From: an uncultured Sphingomonas sp.
GTDB taxonomy: Bacteria; Pseudomonadota; Alphaproteobacteria; Sphingomonadales; Sphingomonadaceae
Assembly: GCA_946482655.1 (NCBI GenBank)
Contig: CAMLSA010000006.1
Location: 1-53,514 of the forward strand
DNA length: 53,514 bases
Direction: 5' to 3'
Both the position numbers and the translations under genes were made by a program. The notes below the pieces were generated by a model. That model was given only the letters and a program-made list of their open reading frames with translations, was not told the DNA's origin and did not search any database. Positions 44,231-53,514 of this stretch are shown piece by piece. Every line of letters begins with the position of its first letter. Position 1 is the stretch's first letter.

Positions 44231-46198
44231 ATGACGATTGCATCGAAGCAGCTCGCCAATGCTATTCGCGCGCTGTCCATGGATGCGGTGCAGGCCGCCA
44301 ATTCAGGGCATCCGGGCATGCCCATGGGCATGGCCGATGTCGCGACAGAGCTGTTCACCAGGCATCTGAAATATGATCCGGCTCAGCCCAAATGGCCTGA
44401 TCGGGACCGCTTCGTGCTGTCGGCGGGGCACGGCTCGATGCTGATCTATTCGCTGCTTCACCTGGCCGGCTACGCGCGTCCGACGATCGAGGACATCGCG
44501 CATTTCCGCCAGTTGCACAGCCCCTGCGCCGGCCATCCAGAGAATTTCGAGCTGGCCGGGGTAGAGGCGACGACCGGTCCGCTCGGGTCGGGCCTCGCTA
44601 CGGCGGTCGGCATGGCGATCGCCGAGCGGCACCTCAACGCGGTGTTCGGCGACGAGCTGGTCGATCACCGCACCTGGGTGCTCGCAGGCGACGGCTGCCT
44701 GATGGAAGGCATCAACCATGAGGCGATCGGCCTCGCCGGGCATCTCAAGCTCGGCCGGATGATCATCCTGTGGGACGACAACCGAATCACCATCGACGGC
44801 GCGGTCTCGCTCTCCTCGTCGGAGGACGTGCTGGCACGCTATGCCGCGACCGGCTGGCACACCGTCTCGTGCGACGGCCATGACCCCGCGAGCATCAACA
44901 GGGCGCTCGACGCGGCCAAGGCCGATCCGCGCCCGTCGATCGTCCAGTGCACCACGATCATCGGCTATGGAGCCCCCAACAAGCAGGGCACCTCGGCGAC
45001 CCACGGCGCCGCGCTCGGCATCGACGAGGTCGCGGCCGCGCGCGCGCATCTCGGCTGGAGCGCCGAGCCGTTCGTCATCCCGGACGACATAAGGGCGGCC
45101 TGGCTCGACGCCGGGCACCGCGGCGCCGCAACCCGCAGCGCCTGGGAGGCGCGCCTCGTCACGTCGGAGCACCGTGCCGAGTTCGAGCGCCGCATGGCCG
45201 GCAGGCTGCCCGAAAGCTTTTCCCTCGGCGCCTATCTGGAGGATCTCGCCGCCAATCCGCAGAAGGTCGCCACCCGCAAGGCCTCCGAAATGGCGCTCGG
45301 GCCGATCAACGAGCAGATTCCCGAGACGATCGGCGGCTCGGCCGACCTGACCGGATCGAACAACACCAAGACCAAGGACCAGGCCCCGTTCACCGCCGAG
45401 GATTATGCCGGGCGCTACATTTATTACGGCATCCGGGAATTCGGTATGGCCTGCGCCATGAACGGCATGGCGCTGCATGGCGGCGTCATCCCCTATGGCG
45501 GCACCTTCCTGGTCTTCTCCGACTATTGTCGCGGCGCGATCCGTCTTTCCGCGCTCCAGCGCGCGCGCGTTGTCTATGTGATGACTCATGATTCGATCGG
45601 CCTCGGCGAGGACGGACCTACCCATCAGCCGATCGAGCATCTGATGAGCCTGCGGATGATGCCCAATCTCCACGTCTATCGCCCGTGCGACGTCGTCGAG
45701 ACCGCCGAATGCTGGGCGCTCGCCCTGGAGAAGCCGGACGGCCCGTCGCTGCTCGCGCTGTCGCGCGAAGGGCTGCCGCAGCTCCGCACCGATGTCGGCG
45801 AGAATCTCTCCGCGAAGGGCGCCTATCGGCTCAAGGCAGCCGACGGACCCCGCAAGGCCGTGCTGATCGCGAGCGGCTCGGAGGTCGAGATCGCGCTTGC
45901 CACCGCGAAGAAGCTCGAGGAAGCGGGGCATGGCGCCGACGTCGTTTCGATGCCGAGCTGGGAGCGGTTCGACGCCCAGCCCGAAAACTATCGCAGCGGC
46001 CTCCTCCCGGAGGGCGTCCTGCTCGTTTCGATCGAGGCAGGAACGACGATCGGCTGGGAGCGCTATGTCGGGCGCGGGGGCCTCCGTTTCGGTGTCGACA
46101 GCTTCGGCGCCTCGGCGCCAGTCAAGGCATTATATGATCATTTCGGCCTGACGGCCGACAAGCTCGCCCCGCAGATCCTCGGGGCGCTCGCAAACTAA
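44231..46198 (+). CDS. tkt: Transketolase
   Basis: A thiamine-diphosphate enzyme of the non-oxidative pentose phosphate pathway, giving fructose-6-P and glyceraldehyde-3-P. The 655-residue protein has the ThDP-binding GDGCLMEGINHEAIGLAG and the pyrimidine-domain signature of transketolases (GIREFGMACAMNGMALHGG, DSIGLGEDGPTHQP). It heads a plus-strand cluster with gap, pgk and the aldolase. The glycine-rich start TIASKQLANAIRALSMDAVQ is typical. Confidence 0.97.
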   Translation: MTIASKQLANAIRALSMDAVQAANSGHPGMPMGMADVATELFTRHLKYDPAQPKWPDRDRFVLSAGHGSMLIYSLLHLAGYARPTIEDIAHFRQLHSPCAGHPENFELAGVEATTGPLGSGLATAVGMAIAERHLNAVFGDELVDHRTWVLAGDGCLMEGINHEAIGLAGHLKLGRMIILWDDNRITIDGAVSLSSSEDVLARYAATGWHTVSCDGHDPASINRALDAAKADPRPSIVQCTTIIGYGAPNKQGTSATHGAALGIDEVAAARAHLGWSAEPFVIPDDIRAAWLDAGHRGAATRSAWEARLVTSEHRAEFERRMAGRLPESFSLGAYLEDLAANPQKVATRKASEMALGPINEQIPETIGGSADLTGSNNTKTKDQAPFTAEDYAGRYIYYGIREFGMACAMNGMALHGGVIPYGGTFLVFSDYCRGAIRLSALQRARVVYVMTHDSIGLGEDGPTHQPIEHLMSLRMMPNLHVYRPCDVVETAECWALALEKPDGPSLLALSREGLPQLRTDVGENLSAKGAYRLKAADGPRKAVLIASGSEVEIALATAKKLEEAGHGADVVSMPSWERFDAQPENYRSGLLPEGVLLVSIEAGTTIGWERYVGRGGLRFGVDSFGASAPVKALYDHFGLTADKLAPQILGALAN

Positions 46199-46213
46199 GA
46201 AGGAGTAAGTCGC

Positions 46214-47224
46214 ATGACGGTGAAGGTTGCGATCAACGGGTTCGGACGTATCGGCCGGCTGGTGGCGCGGGCGATCCTGGCGAAGCCCGATAGCGGTCTC
46301 GAACTGGTCGCGATCAACGACCTTGCCGACGCCAAGTCCAACGCGCTGCTGTTCAAGCGCGATTCGGTTCATGGTCCCTATCCGGGCACGGTCGAGGTCG
46401 ACGGCAACGACCTGATCATCGACGGCAAGCGTGTGAAGGTTTCGGCCGAGCGCGACCCCGCCAGCCTGCCCCACAAAGCCAATGGCGTCGACATCGCGCT
46501 CGAATGCACGGGCTTCTTCACCGATCGCGAATCCGCCGAGAAGCACCTTGCCGCGGGGGCGAAGCGCGTCCTGATCTCGGCTCCGGCCAAGGGTGTCGAC
46601 CTGACCGTCGTCTATGGCGTCAACCATGACAAGCTGGCCGCCGATCACCTGATCGTCTCGAACGCCTCGTGCACCACAAACTGCCTGGCGCCCCTGGCCA
46701 AGGTGCTCAATGACCAGCTCGGCATCGAGCGTGGGCTGATGACCACCATCCACGCCTATACCAACGACCAGAAGATCCTCGATCAGATCCACGGCGACAT
46801 GAGGCGCGCCCGCGCCGCCGCGATGTCGATGATCCCGACCACGACCGGCGCTGCCCGCGCTGTCGGCGAGGTGCTTCCCGAGCTCAAGGGCAAGCTCGAC
46901 GGCTCGGCGATCCGCGTGCCCACGCCGAACGTGTCGATGGTCGACCTGACCTTCACGCCGAAGCGCGACACCAGCCGGGAAGAGGTCAACGCGATCCTCA
47001 AGGCGGCGTCCGAGAGCGGACCGCTCAAGGGCATCCTGGCCTATAGCGACGAGCCGCTCGTCTCGATCGACTATAACCACAATCCGGCTTCATCGACGAT
47101 CGACAGCCTCGAGACCGCGGTGCTCGAGGGCAAGCTCGTTCGCGTGCTGAGCTGGTACGACAATGAATGGGGCTTCTCGAACCGCATGGTCGACACGGCC
47201 GGCGCGATCGCCAAATTGCTTTAA
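46214..47224 (+). CDS. gap: Glyceraldehyde-3-phosphate dehydrogenase
   Basis: Oxidises glyceraldehyde-3-P to 1,3-bisphosphoglycerate with NAD(P). The 336-residue enzyme carries the Rossmann [14 protein letters not shown], the catalytic cysteine C153 in [12 protein letters not shown], and the C-terminal [13 protein letters not shown]. It starts 15 nt after tkt with AAGGAG upstream. Asp/Asn at the NAD adenine pocket (AINDLAD) is consistent with an NAD-type enzyme. Confidence 0.97.
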   Translation: MTVKVAINGFGRIGRLVARAILAKPDSGLELVAINDLADAKSNALLFKRDSVHGPYPGTVEVDGNDLIIDGKRVKVSAERDPASLPHKANGVDIALECTGFFTDRESAEKHLAAGAKRVLISAPAKGVDLTVVYGVNHDKLAADHLIVSNASCTTNCLAPLAKVLNDQLGIERGLMTTIHAYTNDQKILDQIHGDMRRARAAAMSMIPTTTGAARAVGEVLPELKGKLDGSAIRVPTPNVSMVDLTFTPKRDTSREEVNAILKAASESGPLKGILAYSDEPLVSIDYNHNPASSTIDSLETAVLEGKLVRVLSWYDNEWGFSNRMVDTAGAIAKLL

Positions 47225-47235
47225 ATCGAGGCGAC

Positions 47236-47691
47236 ATGCCCGGCCGCCTGATCGGCATCGCCCGCAAGAGCCGTCCGCTGGTCGCGATGGAGATCGTCGA
47301 TCATGTCGAGGTGGGGGTCGGGACCGGGATCGCGGGCGATTATCGCGGCGCGCTGCGCCCGGGCAAGTCGAACCACCGCCAGATCTCGCTCATGGCCGCC
47401 GAGGACTGGACGGCGGCGCTCGCCGAACTCGGGCGGCCGTTGCCATGGGAACAGCGGCGCGCCAATCTGCTGTGCGAGGGGATTCTCCTCCCGCGCGAGG
47501 AGGGAGCCCGGCTGCGCATCGGCACGGTACTGGTCGAGATCACCGGAGAGTGCGATCCATGCCGCCGGATGGACGCTGTGGCCGATGGCCTGCGTCGTGC
47601 GTTGACGCCCGACTGGCGCGGCGGACGCGTCGCCCGGGTGATCGAAGGCGGGGCGATCGCGCTCGGCGACGAAGTGAGGATAGAAGGATAA
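47236..47691 (+). CDS. MOSC-domain protein inside the glycolytic cluster
   Basis: A 151-residue protein consisting of a MOSC domain (beta-barrel found in molybdenum-cofactor sulfurases and related proteins), with the conserved cysteine in [12 protein letters not shown] about residue 113 and the [19 protein letters not shown]-terminal strand pair. It begins 11 nt after gap and its TAA overlaps the pgk ATG (TAATG). Stand-alone MOSC proteins handle Moco or reactive substrates, but the substrate is unknown here. Confidence 0.87.
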   Translation: MPGRLIGIARKSRPLVAMEIVDHVEVGVGTGIAGDYRGALRPGKSNHRQISLMAAEDWTAALAELGRPLPWEQRRANLLCEGILLPREEGARLRIGTVLVEITGECDPCRRMDAVADGLRRALTPDWRGGRVARVIEGGAIALGDEVRIEG

Positions 47692-48884
47692 TGGCTTTCA
47701 AGACGCTCGATGATCTGGGTGACATCCGCGGCAAGCGCGTGCTGGTGCGCGAGGATCTCAACGTGCCGATGGAAGACGGCAGGGTCACCGACGATACGCG
47801 CCTGCGCGCTGCCGCTCCCACCGTCGCCGAGCTGGCGGACAAGGGCGCGATCGTGCTGGTGCTCGCCCATTTCGGCCGTCCCAAAGGCGAGCGCGACCCG
47901 GACATGAGCCTCGCGCTCGTCACCCACGCCCTGCGCGACGTGCTCGGCCGCGACGTGCGCTTCGTCGGCGATTGCTGCGGCGCGCAGGCCGAGGACGCGG
48001 TCGCCCAGCTCGGGCCGGGCGATGTCGCGCTGCTCGAGAATACCCGCTTCCACAAGGGCGAGGAAAAGAACGACCCGGAGCTGGCCCAGGCGATGGCGAA
48101 GCTCGGCGATCTCTATGTCAACGATGCCTTCTCCGCCGCGCACCGCGCCCATGCCTCGACGGAGGGCCTGGCGCATCTGCTGCCGGCCTATGCCGGCCGC
48201 TCGATGCAGGCCGAACTTGAGGCGCTCGGGAAGGCGCTCGGCAATCCCGAGCATCCGGTGGCAGCGGTGGTCGGGGGCGCCAAGGTCTCGACCAAATTGG
48301 ACGTGCTCAAGCATCTCGTCGCCCGGGTCGATCATCTGATCATCGGCGGCGGCATGGCCAACACCTTCCTGGCGGCGCGCGGAGTCGAGGTCGGCAAGTC
48401 GCTGTGCGAGCATGATCTGAAGGACACGGCGCTCTCGATCCTCGACGCCGCCGAGAAGGCCGAATGCATCGTCCACCTCCCCTATGACGTGGTCGTGGCG
48501 AAGGAATTCAAGGTCAATCCGCCGACCCGCATCGTCAATGTCCATGACGTCGCCGCCGACGAGATGATCCTCGATGTCGGCCCCGCCGCGGTCGAGGCGC
48601 TGGGCGATGCGCTCAAGACCTGCAGGACGCTGGTCTGGAACGGCCCGATGGGCGCCTTCGAGATCGCCCCGTTCGACACCGCCACGGTGGCGCTGGCGAA
48701 GACCGCCGCGGCGCTGACCAAGGGCGGCTCTCTTGTCTCGGTCGCCGGCGGCGGCGATACCGTCGCGGCCCTCAATCACGCCGGCGTGGCCGATGATTTC
48801 AGCTTCGTGTCGACCGCCGGCGGCGCCTTTCTCGAATGGATGGAGGGCCGCGAGTTGCCAGGCGTCCAGGCGCTGGAGGTTTGA
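47691..48884 (+). CDS. pgk: Phosphoglycerate kinase
   Basis: Transfers phosphate from 1,3-bisphosphoglycerate to ADP. The 397-residue two-domain protein contains the N-terminal [43 protein letters not shown] and the C-terminal ATP site WNGPMGAFE and GGGDTVAAL. The ATG at 47691 overlaps the MOSC stop, implying translational coupling. Confidence 0.97.
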   Translation: MAFKTLDDLGDIRGKRVLVREDLNVPMEDGRVTDDTRLRAAAPTVAELADKGAIVLVLAHFGRPKGERDPDMSLALVTHALRDVLGRDVRFVGDCCGAQAEDAVAQLGPGDVALLENTRFHKGEEKNDPELAQAMAKLGDLYVNDAFSAAHRAHASTEGLAHLLPAYAGRSMQAELEALGKALGNPEHPVAAVVGGAKVSTKLDVLKHLVARVDHLIIGGGMANTFLAARGVEVGKSLCEHDLKDTALSILDAAEKAECIVHLPYDVVVAKEFKVNPPTRIVNVHDVAADEMILDVGPAAVEALGDALKTCRTLVWNGPMGAFEIAPFDTATVALAKTAAALTKGGSLVSVAGGGDTVAALNHAGVADDFSFVSTAGGAFLEWMEGRELPGVQALEV

Positions 48885-48891
48885 CGGGCGC

Positions 48892-49320
48892 ATGCTGACC
48901 ATCCGGGACATCGATCATGTCGTGCTGCGCGTCCGCGATCTCGATCGCGTCGCCGCCTTCTATATCGATGTGCTCGGCGCGCGCTGGGAGAGGAGAGAGG
49001 AGGCGATCGGTCTCCACCAGCTCCGCCTCGGCAACAGCCTGATCGATCTCGTCCCGGTCGACGGCCAGCTCGGCCGCGCCGGCGGCGCGGCGCCGGGCCC
49101 CGAGGGCCGTAATGTCGACCATATCTGCTTTCGGGTGCTGCCCTGGGATGGCGAGGCGGTCCTCGGCCACCTTGCCGCACATGGCATCATAGGCGAAATC
49201 GTCTCGCGCTATGGCGCCGATGGGCAGGGCCCGTCCATCTATCTCGACGATCCGGAGGGCAATGCCCTCGAACTCAAGGGGCCGCCCTGGGCGCCCGTCC
49301 CCGCCAAGCAGGACCAATAG
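48892..49320 (+). CDS. VOC-family (glyoxalase-like) protein
   Basis: A 142-residue vicinal-oxygen-chelate protein with the two beta-alpha-beta-beta-beta halves: IRDIDHVVLRVRDLDRVAAF at the start and NVDHICFRVLP mid-protein, ending IYLDDPEGNALELKGP with the metal-ligand glutamate. The pattern of metal residues (H near 8, E at the end) resembles glyoxalase I-like members, but substrate specificity is not evident. It lies between pgk and the aldolase, a suggestive context for triose-phosphate-derived methylglyoxal. Confidence 0.87.
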   Translation: MLTIRDIDHVVLRVRDLDRVAAFYIDVLGARWERREEAIGLHQLRLGNSLIDLVPVDGQLGRAGGAAPGPEGRNVDHICFRVLPWDGEAVLGHLAAHGIIGEIVSRYGADGQGPSIYLDDPEGNALELKGPPWAPVPAKQDQ

Positions 49321-49333
49321 GAGAAGCAAGCAC

Positions 49334-50230
49334 ATGCTCGATCAGGACATGACCAACAAGATCGCCGCCGGAGACGGCTTCATCGCGGCGCTCGACCAGA
49401 GCGGCGGCTCGACCCCCAAGGCGCTCAAGGGCTATGGTATCGAGGAAGGCGCCTGGACCAGCGACGAGGAGATGTTCGGCCTGATCCATCAGATGCGCTC
49501 GCGCATCATCACCTCGCCGGCGTTCAACGGCGACAAGGTGATCGGCGCGATCCTGTTCGAGCGGACGATGGACGGGCAGATCGACGGCAAGTCGGTGCCC
49601 CAGGTGCTCAAGGCGCGCGGCGTGGTTCCCTTCATCAAGATCGACAAAGGCCTCGAGGAAGAGGCGAACGGCGTCCAGATGATGAAGCCGATGCCCGAGC
49701 TCGACACGCTGTTGAAGCGCGCCAAGGGGCTCGGCGTGTTCGGCACCAAGGAGCGTTCGGTGATCAATCTCGCCAATCGCGAGGGAATAGCGGCGATCGT
49801 CAAGCAGCAGTTCGAGGTCGGCAAGCAAGTGCTCGCCGCCGGGCTGATGCCAATCATCGAGCCTGAGGTGAACATCAAGAGCCCCGAGCGCGCGCAGGCT
49901 GACCAGATCCTGCTGGAGGAGCTGCTCAAGGCTCTCGACGCGCTGACCGGCAATGACAAGGTGATGCTGAAGCTGTCGCTTCCGGCGCGGCCGGGTCTGT
50001 TCGATCCCCTGGTCGCGCATCCCCGCGTGCTGCGCGTGGTCGCGCTATCGGGCGGCTATAGCCGTCCCGACGCCTGCACCGAACTGGCCAGGAATCGCGG
50101 CGTCATCGCGAGCTTCAGCCGCGCGCTGCTCGAGGACCTGCGCCACCAGATGAGCGACGAGGAGTTCGACGCCTCGCTTGGGCAGGCGATCGACGAGATC
50201 TACACGGCATCTACCAGAAAGACGGCGTAA
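49334..50230 (+). CDS. fda: Class I fructose-bisphosphate aldolase
   Basis: Cleaves fructose-1,6-bisphosphate to two triose phosphates by a Schiff-base mechanism. The 298-residue protein belongs to the short bacterial class I type (as in Staphylococcus): GFIAALDQSGGSTPKALKGYG at the start, ILFERTMDGQIDG, FIKIDKGLEEE, and the likely Schiff-base lysine in KVMLKLSLPA. It starts 13 nt after the VOC gene with GGAGAAG upstream. Confidence 0.95.
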   Translation: MLDQDMTNKIAAGDGFIAALDQSGGSTPKALKGYGIEEGAWTSDEEMFGLIHQMRSRIITSPAFNGDKVIGAILFERTMDGQIDGKSVPQVLKARGVVPFIKIDKGLEEEANGVQMMKPMPELDTLLKRAKGLGVFGTKERSVINLANREGIAAIVKQQFEVGKQVLAAGLMPIIEPEVNIKSPERAQADQILLEELLKALDALTGNDKVMLKLSLPARPGLFDPLVAHPRVLRVVALSGGYSRPDACTELARNRGVIASFSRALLEDLRHQMSDEEFDASLGQAIDEIYTASTRKTA

Positions 50231-50257
50231 GCCATCAGATTGGGATAGAGCGATCGC

Positions 50258-50956
50258 ATGACCGATAATTTCCATGACGACGCGCTCAATCTCGACCCCG
50301 GCTTCGCCGGTCGCTTCGAGCGCGACGGAGGGCGTCCACCGTGCAAGCTCTACCTGATCTCGCCGCCGACGGTCGATGCGGGCTTCACCGAAATCCTGGC
50401 CGCCGCGCTCGATGCGGGTCCGGTCGCCGCCTTCCAGCTCCGTCTCAAGGGGATCGACGATCATCGCATCGCCGAACTGGCGCCGCCGCTCCAAGCGGTC
50501 TGCGCGTCGCGGGAGGTGGCGTTCATCGTCAACGATTCGATCGGCCTCGCGAGGCGGCTTGGCGCCGACGGGGTCCACCTCGGCCAGGAGGACGGCGATC
50601 CGCGCGAAGCGCGCCGGATATTGGGCCCCGATGCCCAGATCGGCGTGACCTGTCACGACAGCCGCCACCTGGCGATGGAAGCCGGCGAGGCGGGCGCCGA
50701 TTATGTCGCCTTCGGCGCCTTCTTCCCGACCGCCACCAAGCAGACCGAATATCGGCCCGAGCTCTCGATCCTCGGCTGGTGGTCTACCCTTTTCGAGCTG
50801 CCCTGCGTCGCGATCGGCGGCATCACCCCTGACAATGCCACACCACTCATCGCGGCGGGCGCCGATTTCCTGGCTGTGTCCGGCGCGGTGTGGAACGATC
50901 CCGACGGACCGGCCGCGGCGGTGGAGAAGTTTGCGGCGCTGAAGGGGATGGGCTGA
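50258..50956 (+). CDS. thiE: Thiamine-phosphate synthase
   Basis: Joins HMP-PP and HET-P to make thiamine phosphate. The 232-residue TIM-barrel protein has AAFQLRLKG, FIVNDSIGLARRLGADGVHLGQ, DYVAFGAFFPTATK and VAIGGITPDNA, covering the substrate and phosphate sites. A roughly 25-residue N-terminal extension precedes the barrel. It ends the plus-strand cluster begun by tkt, a ThDP-dependent enzyme. Confidence 0.93.
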   Translation: MTDNFHDDALNLDPGFAGRFERDGGRPPCKLYLISPPTVDAGFTEILAAALDAGPVAAFQLRLKGIDDHRIAELAPPLQAVCASREVAFIVNDSIGLARRLGADGVHLGQEDGDPREARRILGPDAQIGVTCHDSRHLAMEAGEAGADYVAFGAFFPTATKQTEYRPELSILGWWSTLFELPCVAIGGITPDNATPLIAAGADFLAVSGAVWNDPDGPAAAVEKFAALKGMG

Positions 50957-50966
50957 TCGAGTTCGC

Positions 50967-51455
50967 TCACCCCAGCTTGCCGAACTCCGCCTCGAATCCC
51001 GTTACGTCATTCTGTTCGAGGTAGCGCGCCTGGTCGATCCAGCGGTCGCGGAAGATGCGGCCCTTGAAGGCGCCGAGCCGCGCGTCGACTTCGGCCGCCT
51101 GGGCGGGATCCAGATCGGCCAGCTGGGCGTAACTGCGGATGCCGATTGCGTTGAGAACACCCTGCGCCTTGGGGCCCAGGCCCTTGATCCGTGTCAGATC
51201 GTCGGCGGGCAGATCGGGATGAGCGTCGACCCCCAGGATCGGGGTAGAGATGTCGAGCACGGCCGCCGCGGCGCTGTCGGCGAGACCATGGCCTTCCTGG
51301 GCTGTGGGCGCCGGGGTCCGCGAACGAGGCGCTGCGACCGGAGGCGGGCTGTCGGACAGCGACACGCGCTGGGTCGGTTTGCGGAGCAGCAGGAACAGTC
51401 CGGCGACTGCAAGTACCGCGATGATCGTGGCGATGATGAGGGTGACGTTCGACAT
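50967..51455 (-). CDS. Membrane-anchored helix-hairpin-helix protein
   Basis: A 162-residue protein: one N-terminal membrane helix (about 4-24), a proline-rich linker, and a C-terminal helix-hairpin-helix region (DLTRIKGLGPKAQGVLNAIG, about 88-107) followed by SYAQLADLDPAQ and KGRIFRDRWIDQARYLEQ. The motif resembles those in NADH dehydrogenase- or L21-associated tails, but no specific partner is evident. Function is unknown; DNA binding is not implied because the domain may face either side of the membrane. Confidence 0.78.
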   Translation of the reverse strand: MSNVTLIIATIIAVLAVAGLFLLLRKPTQRVSLSDSPPPVAAPRSRTPAPTAQEGHGLADSAAAAVLDISTPILGVDAHPDLPADDLTRIKGLGPKAQGVLNAIGIRSYAQLADLDPAQAAEVDARLGAFKGRIFRDRWIDQARYLEQNDVTGFEAEFGKLG

Positions 51456-51507
51456 TCCCCGTCCTTCTAGACTCTACTTCATTACACCTGCACAAAGCGG
51501 GAGCGGA

Positions 51508-52788
51508 TCATGCGTTCCGCTGCCGTGCCAACTCGCGCCAGCCGATATCGCGGCGGCAGAAACCGCTGGGGAAATCGAGCGCGTCGACCGCAGCATAGGC
51601 CGTATCGCGCGCTTCGCCGATATGCTTTCCGAGCGCTGTGACATTGAGCACCCGCCCGCCGCTGGAGACGAGCCCCTTCGCCGTCTCGGCGGTCCCCGCG
51701 TGGAAGATCTTGGCGCCCTTCGCCTCGGCCTCGGCAATGTTGCGAATCGCGCCGCCCCTGGCCGGCGTGCCCGGATAGCCTTTGGCCGCCATAACCACGG
51801 TCAGCGCCGTGTTGGGCGACAGGCTCGGTCGCGGCAGCTCGGCGAGCCGCCCCTCGGCGACCGCAAGCAGCAGGGTCACCAGATCGTCCTCGAGCCGCAG
51901 CATCAGCACCTGGCATTCCGGATCGCCGAAGCGCGCATTATATTCGATCAGCTTGGGCCCCTCGGCGGTCAGCATCAGCCCGGCGTAGAGCACGCCCGAA
52001 TAGGGAATGCCCGCCGCCGCCATCGCCCGCACGGTCGGCTCGACGATCTCCTTCATCGTGCGCTCCTCGAGCTCGGCGGTCAGTACCGGCGCGGGGCTGT
52101 AGGCGCCCATTCCGCCGGTGTTGGGTCCGGTATCGCCATCGCCGACGCGCTTGTGATCCTGGGCCGAGCCGAACGGCACCACGGTCGTTCCATCGGTCAG
52201 CGCGAAGAAGCTCGCCTCCTCGCCGAGGAGGAATTCCTCGATGACCACCTCGGCACCGGCCGCGCCAAAATTGCCGCCGAACATGTCGTCGATCGCCGCC
52301 TCGGCCTGAGCGCGGCTCTCGGCGATCACCACGCCCTTGCCGGCGGCCAGCCCGTCGGCCTTGATCACCACCGGCACGCCGAAGCTGTCTAGCGCGGCCT
52401 TGGCGGATCCGGCATTGGTGAAACGGCCATAGGCTGCGGTGGGAATTCTCTCTCGCGCGCACAGATCCTTGGTGAAGCCCTTCGATCCCTCCAGCTGTGC
52501 GGCGGCCTGGCCTGGCCCGAAGGTCAGGATGCCGTTCTCCCGCAGCAGGTCCGCCAGGCCCGCGACCAGCGGCGCTTCGGGCCCGATCACGACGAGCCCG
52601 ACATTTTGGTCGCGGGCGAAGGCGAGCACCGACTCGATATGCGTCGGATCGAGATCGACGCACTCCGCGCACTCGGCTATGCCGGGATTGCCAGGAGCGG
52701 CGTAGAGCCTGGTCAAGCGTTCGGATTGCGCGAGCTTCCAGGCCAGCGCATGTTCGCGGCCCCCCGAACCCAGCAGCAGGACGATCAT
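51508..52788 (-). CDS. purD: Phosphoribosylamine-glycine ligase
   Basis: PurD (GAR synthetase) catalyses the second step of purine synthesis. The 426-residue ATP-grasp enzyme has [48 protein letters not shown] and the ATP-grasp [12 protein letters not shown], then [12 protein letters not shown]. The ATG at 52788 is preceded by GGGGAGAAG. Its start codon is shared, on the opposite strand, with xseA through a CATG palindrome. Confidence 0.96.
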   Translation of the reverse strand: MIVLLLGSGGREHALAWKLAQSERLTRLYAAPGNPGIAECAECVDLDPTHIESVLAFARDQNVGLVVIGPEAPLVAGLADLLRENGILTFGPGQAAAQLEGSKGFTKDLCARERIPTAAYGRFTNAGSAKAALDSFGVPVVIKADGLAAGKGVVIAESRAQAEAAIDDMFGGNFGAAGAEVVIEEFLLGEEASFFALTDGTTVVPFGSAQDHKRVGDGDTGPNTGGMGAYSPAPVLTAELEERTMKEIVEPTVRAMAAAGIPYSGVLYAGLMLTAEGPKLIEYNARFGDPECQVLMLRLEDDLVTLLLAVAEGRLAELPRPSLSPNTALTVVMAAKGYPGTPARGGAIRNIAEAEAKGAKIFHAGTAETAKGLVSSGGRVLNVTALGKHIGEARDTAYAAVDALDFPSGFCRRDIGWRELARQRNA

Positions 52789-53514
52789 GGACGAACTTCT
52801 CCCCGGTGAACCCCCAAGCGACGGGCCCCGCCTGTTAGCCGAGGAGCAGCCGGGCGACAACGCGCCTGCACTCAGTGTCTCGGAATTATCGGGCGCCCTG
52901 AAGCGCCAGGTCGAGGAAGCGTTCGGCCACGTCCGGGTTCGCGGCGAGATTTCGGGCTTCAAGCGTCACGGCTCGGGCCATTGCTATCTGAGCCTCAAGG
53001 ACGAACGCGCCTGCATCGACGGGGTGATCTGGAAAGGGCAGGCCGCGGCGATGCGGTTCCGCCCCGAGGATGGGATCGAGGTGATCGCCACCGGCAAGCT
53101 CACCACTTTTCCGGGCCGCTCCAAATACCAGATCGTGATCGAGCGGATAGAGCTCGCCGGCCAGGGCGCGCTGATGGCGCTGCTCGACCAGCGCCGCCGG
53201 ATGCTCGCCGCCGAAGGGCTGTTCGACGAGGGCCGCAAGCGCGCGCTGCCTTTCATGCCGCGCGTCATCGGGGTCGTGACCTCGCCGACCGGCGCGGTGA
53301 TTCGCGACATCCTCCACCGGCTCGAGGATCGCTGCCCCACCCATGTGATCCTCTGGCCGGTGGCGGTGCAGGGCGAAGGCGCAGCGGCGCAGGTGGCGCG
53401 CGCGATCCGCGGCTTCGGGGCGCTCGCGGAGGGCGGTCCACTCCACCGTCCCGATCTGCTGATCGTCGCGCGCGGCGGCGGCTCGATCGAGGATCTCTGG
53501 GCGTTCAACGAGGA
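52787..53514 (+). CDS. xseA: Exodeoxyribonuclease VII large subunit (partial, truncated by window end)
   Basis: The large subunit of the single-strand exonuclease ExoVII. The visible 242 residues contain an N-terminal OB-fold ([40 protein letters not shown]) and the start of the catalytic domain ([35 protein letters not shown]). The gene continues beyond the window, so this is not a truncation in the organism. A CAGGA site precedes the ATG at 52787, inside purD. The first 15-20 residues are variable in the family. Confidence 0.94.
   Translation, partial: MDELLPGEPPSDGPRLLAEEQPGDNAPALSVSELSGALKRQVEEAFGHVRVRGEISGFKRHGSGHCYLSLKDERACIDGVIWKGQAAAMRFRPEDGIEVIATGKLTTFPGRSKYQIVIERIELAGQGALMALLDQRRRMLAAEGLFDEGRKRALPFMPRVIGVVTSPTGAVIRDILHRLEDRCPTHVILWPVAVQGEGAAAQVARAIRGFGALAEGGPLHRPDLLIVARGGGSIEDLWAFNE

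Overview
This is a GC-rich (roughly two-thirds G+C), gene-dense chromosomal window from an alphaproteobacterium, almost certainly a member of the Sphingomonadales (Sphingomonas or a close relative). The inference rests on gene content and order: hisS-prfA-prmC-DUF4167, nadD-rsfS-rlmH-envC-ctpA, trnW-secE-nusG-rplK-rplA, zapA-6S RNA-fau, an NDUFA12-type complex I gene beside mlaD and DUF2155, a large TonB-dependent receptor, and frequent GTG/TTG starts. Nearly everything looks like core chromosome. I see no insertion sequence, prophage, CRISPR array or rRNA operon.

Layout. 1-2.1 kb: a two-CBS-domain protein, a small membrane protein and a disordered DUF4167 protein with two AT-hook-like motifs. 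2.4-5.5 kb (minus): hisS, prfA, prmC, a translation cluster. 5.8-10.4 kb: inorganic pyrophosphatase, then a segment bounded by two tRNA-Pro genes carrying a membrane PQQ-dependent dehydrogenase, a small hydrophilic protein and a maleylacetoacetate isomerase-like GST. 10.5-14.6 kb: a slipin/NfeD pair, a 0.78-kb stretch without a convincing gene, and a cation/Ca2+ antiporter. 14.7-18.1 kb (minus): a TonB-dependent receptor and LolA. 18.3-25.9 kb (plus): a zinc-peptidase-like protein, the nadD-rsfS-rlmH-envC-ctpA run, dsbB-coq7, two tandem paralogous secreted four-cysteine proteins, and aat. 25.7-29.1 kb (minus): DUF2155 (overlapping aat), mlaD, an NDUFA12 homologue, DUF192, a double cold-shock-domain protein and recX. 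29.2-31.7 kb: a fatty-acyl-AMP ligase coupled to a secreted protein of unknown function. 31.8-34.1 kb: tRNA-Trp, secE, nusG, rplK, rplA and a strong terminator. 34.2-36.1 kb: a miniature PEP-CTERM-like protein behind a sigma-54-type promoter, hisE, a HIT protein and a Ddn-like protein. 36.2-42.5 kb: amino-acid permease, adenosine-kinase-like PfkB, a lipoprotein, glutamine-dependent NAD synthetase and a diguanylate cyclase. 42.5-44.1 kb (minus): a coiled-coil gene, zapA, a 6S RNA candidate, fau and DUF2842. 44.2-51 kb (plus): tkt, gap, a MOSC protein, pgk, a VOC protein, class I aldolase and thiE, a central carbon cluster. 51-53.5 kb: a membrane helix-hairpin-helix protein and purD, with xseA (cut by the window end) diverging from purD through overlapping start codons.

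Functional themes are translation and its quality control (RF1, PrmC, HisRS, L/F-transferase, RsfS, RlmH, L1/L11), envelope maintenance (LolA, MlaD, EnvC, CtpA, DsbB, NfeD/slipin) and lower glycolysis/pentose phosphate metabolism. The most unusual item is the 65-residue protein at 34311-34508, which is little more than a signal peptide joined to a PEP-CTERM-like tail and lies behind a near-consensus -24/-12 promoter. That combination suggests a link to an exosortase/RpoN-controlled surface or exopolysaccharide programme encoded elsewhere.
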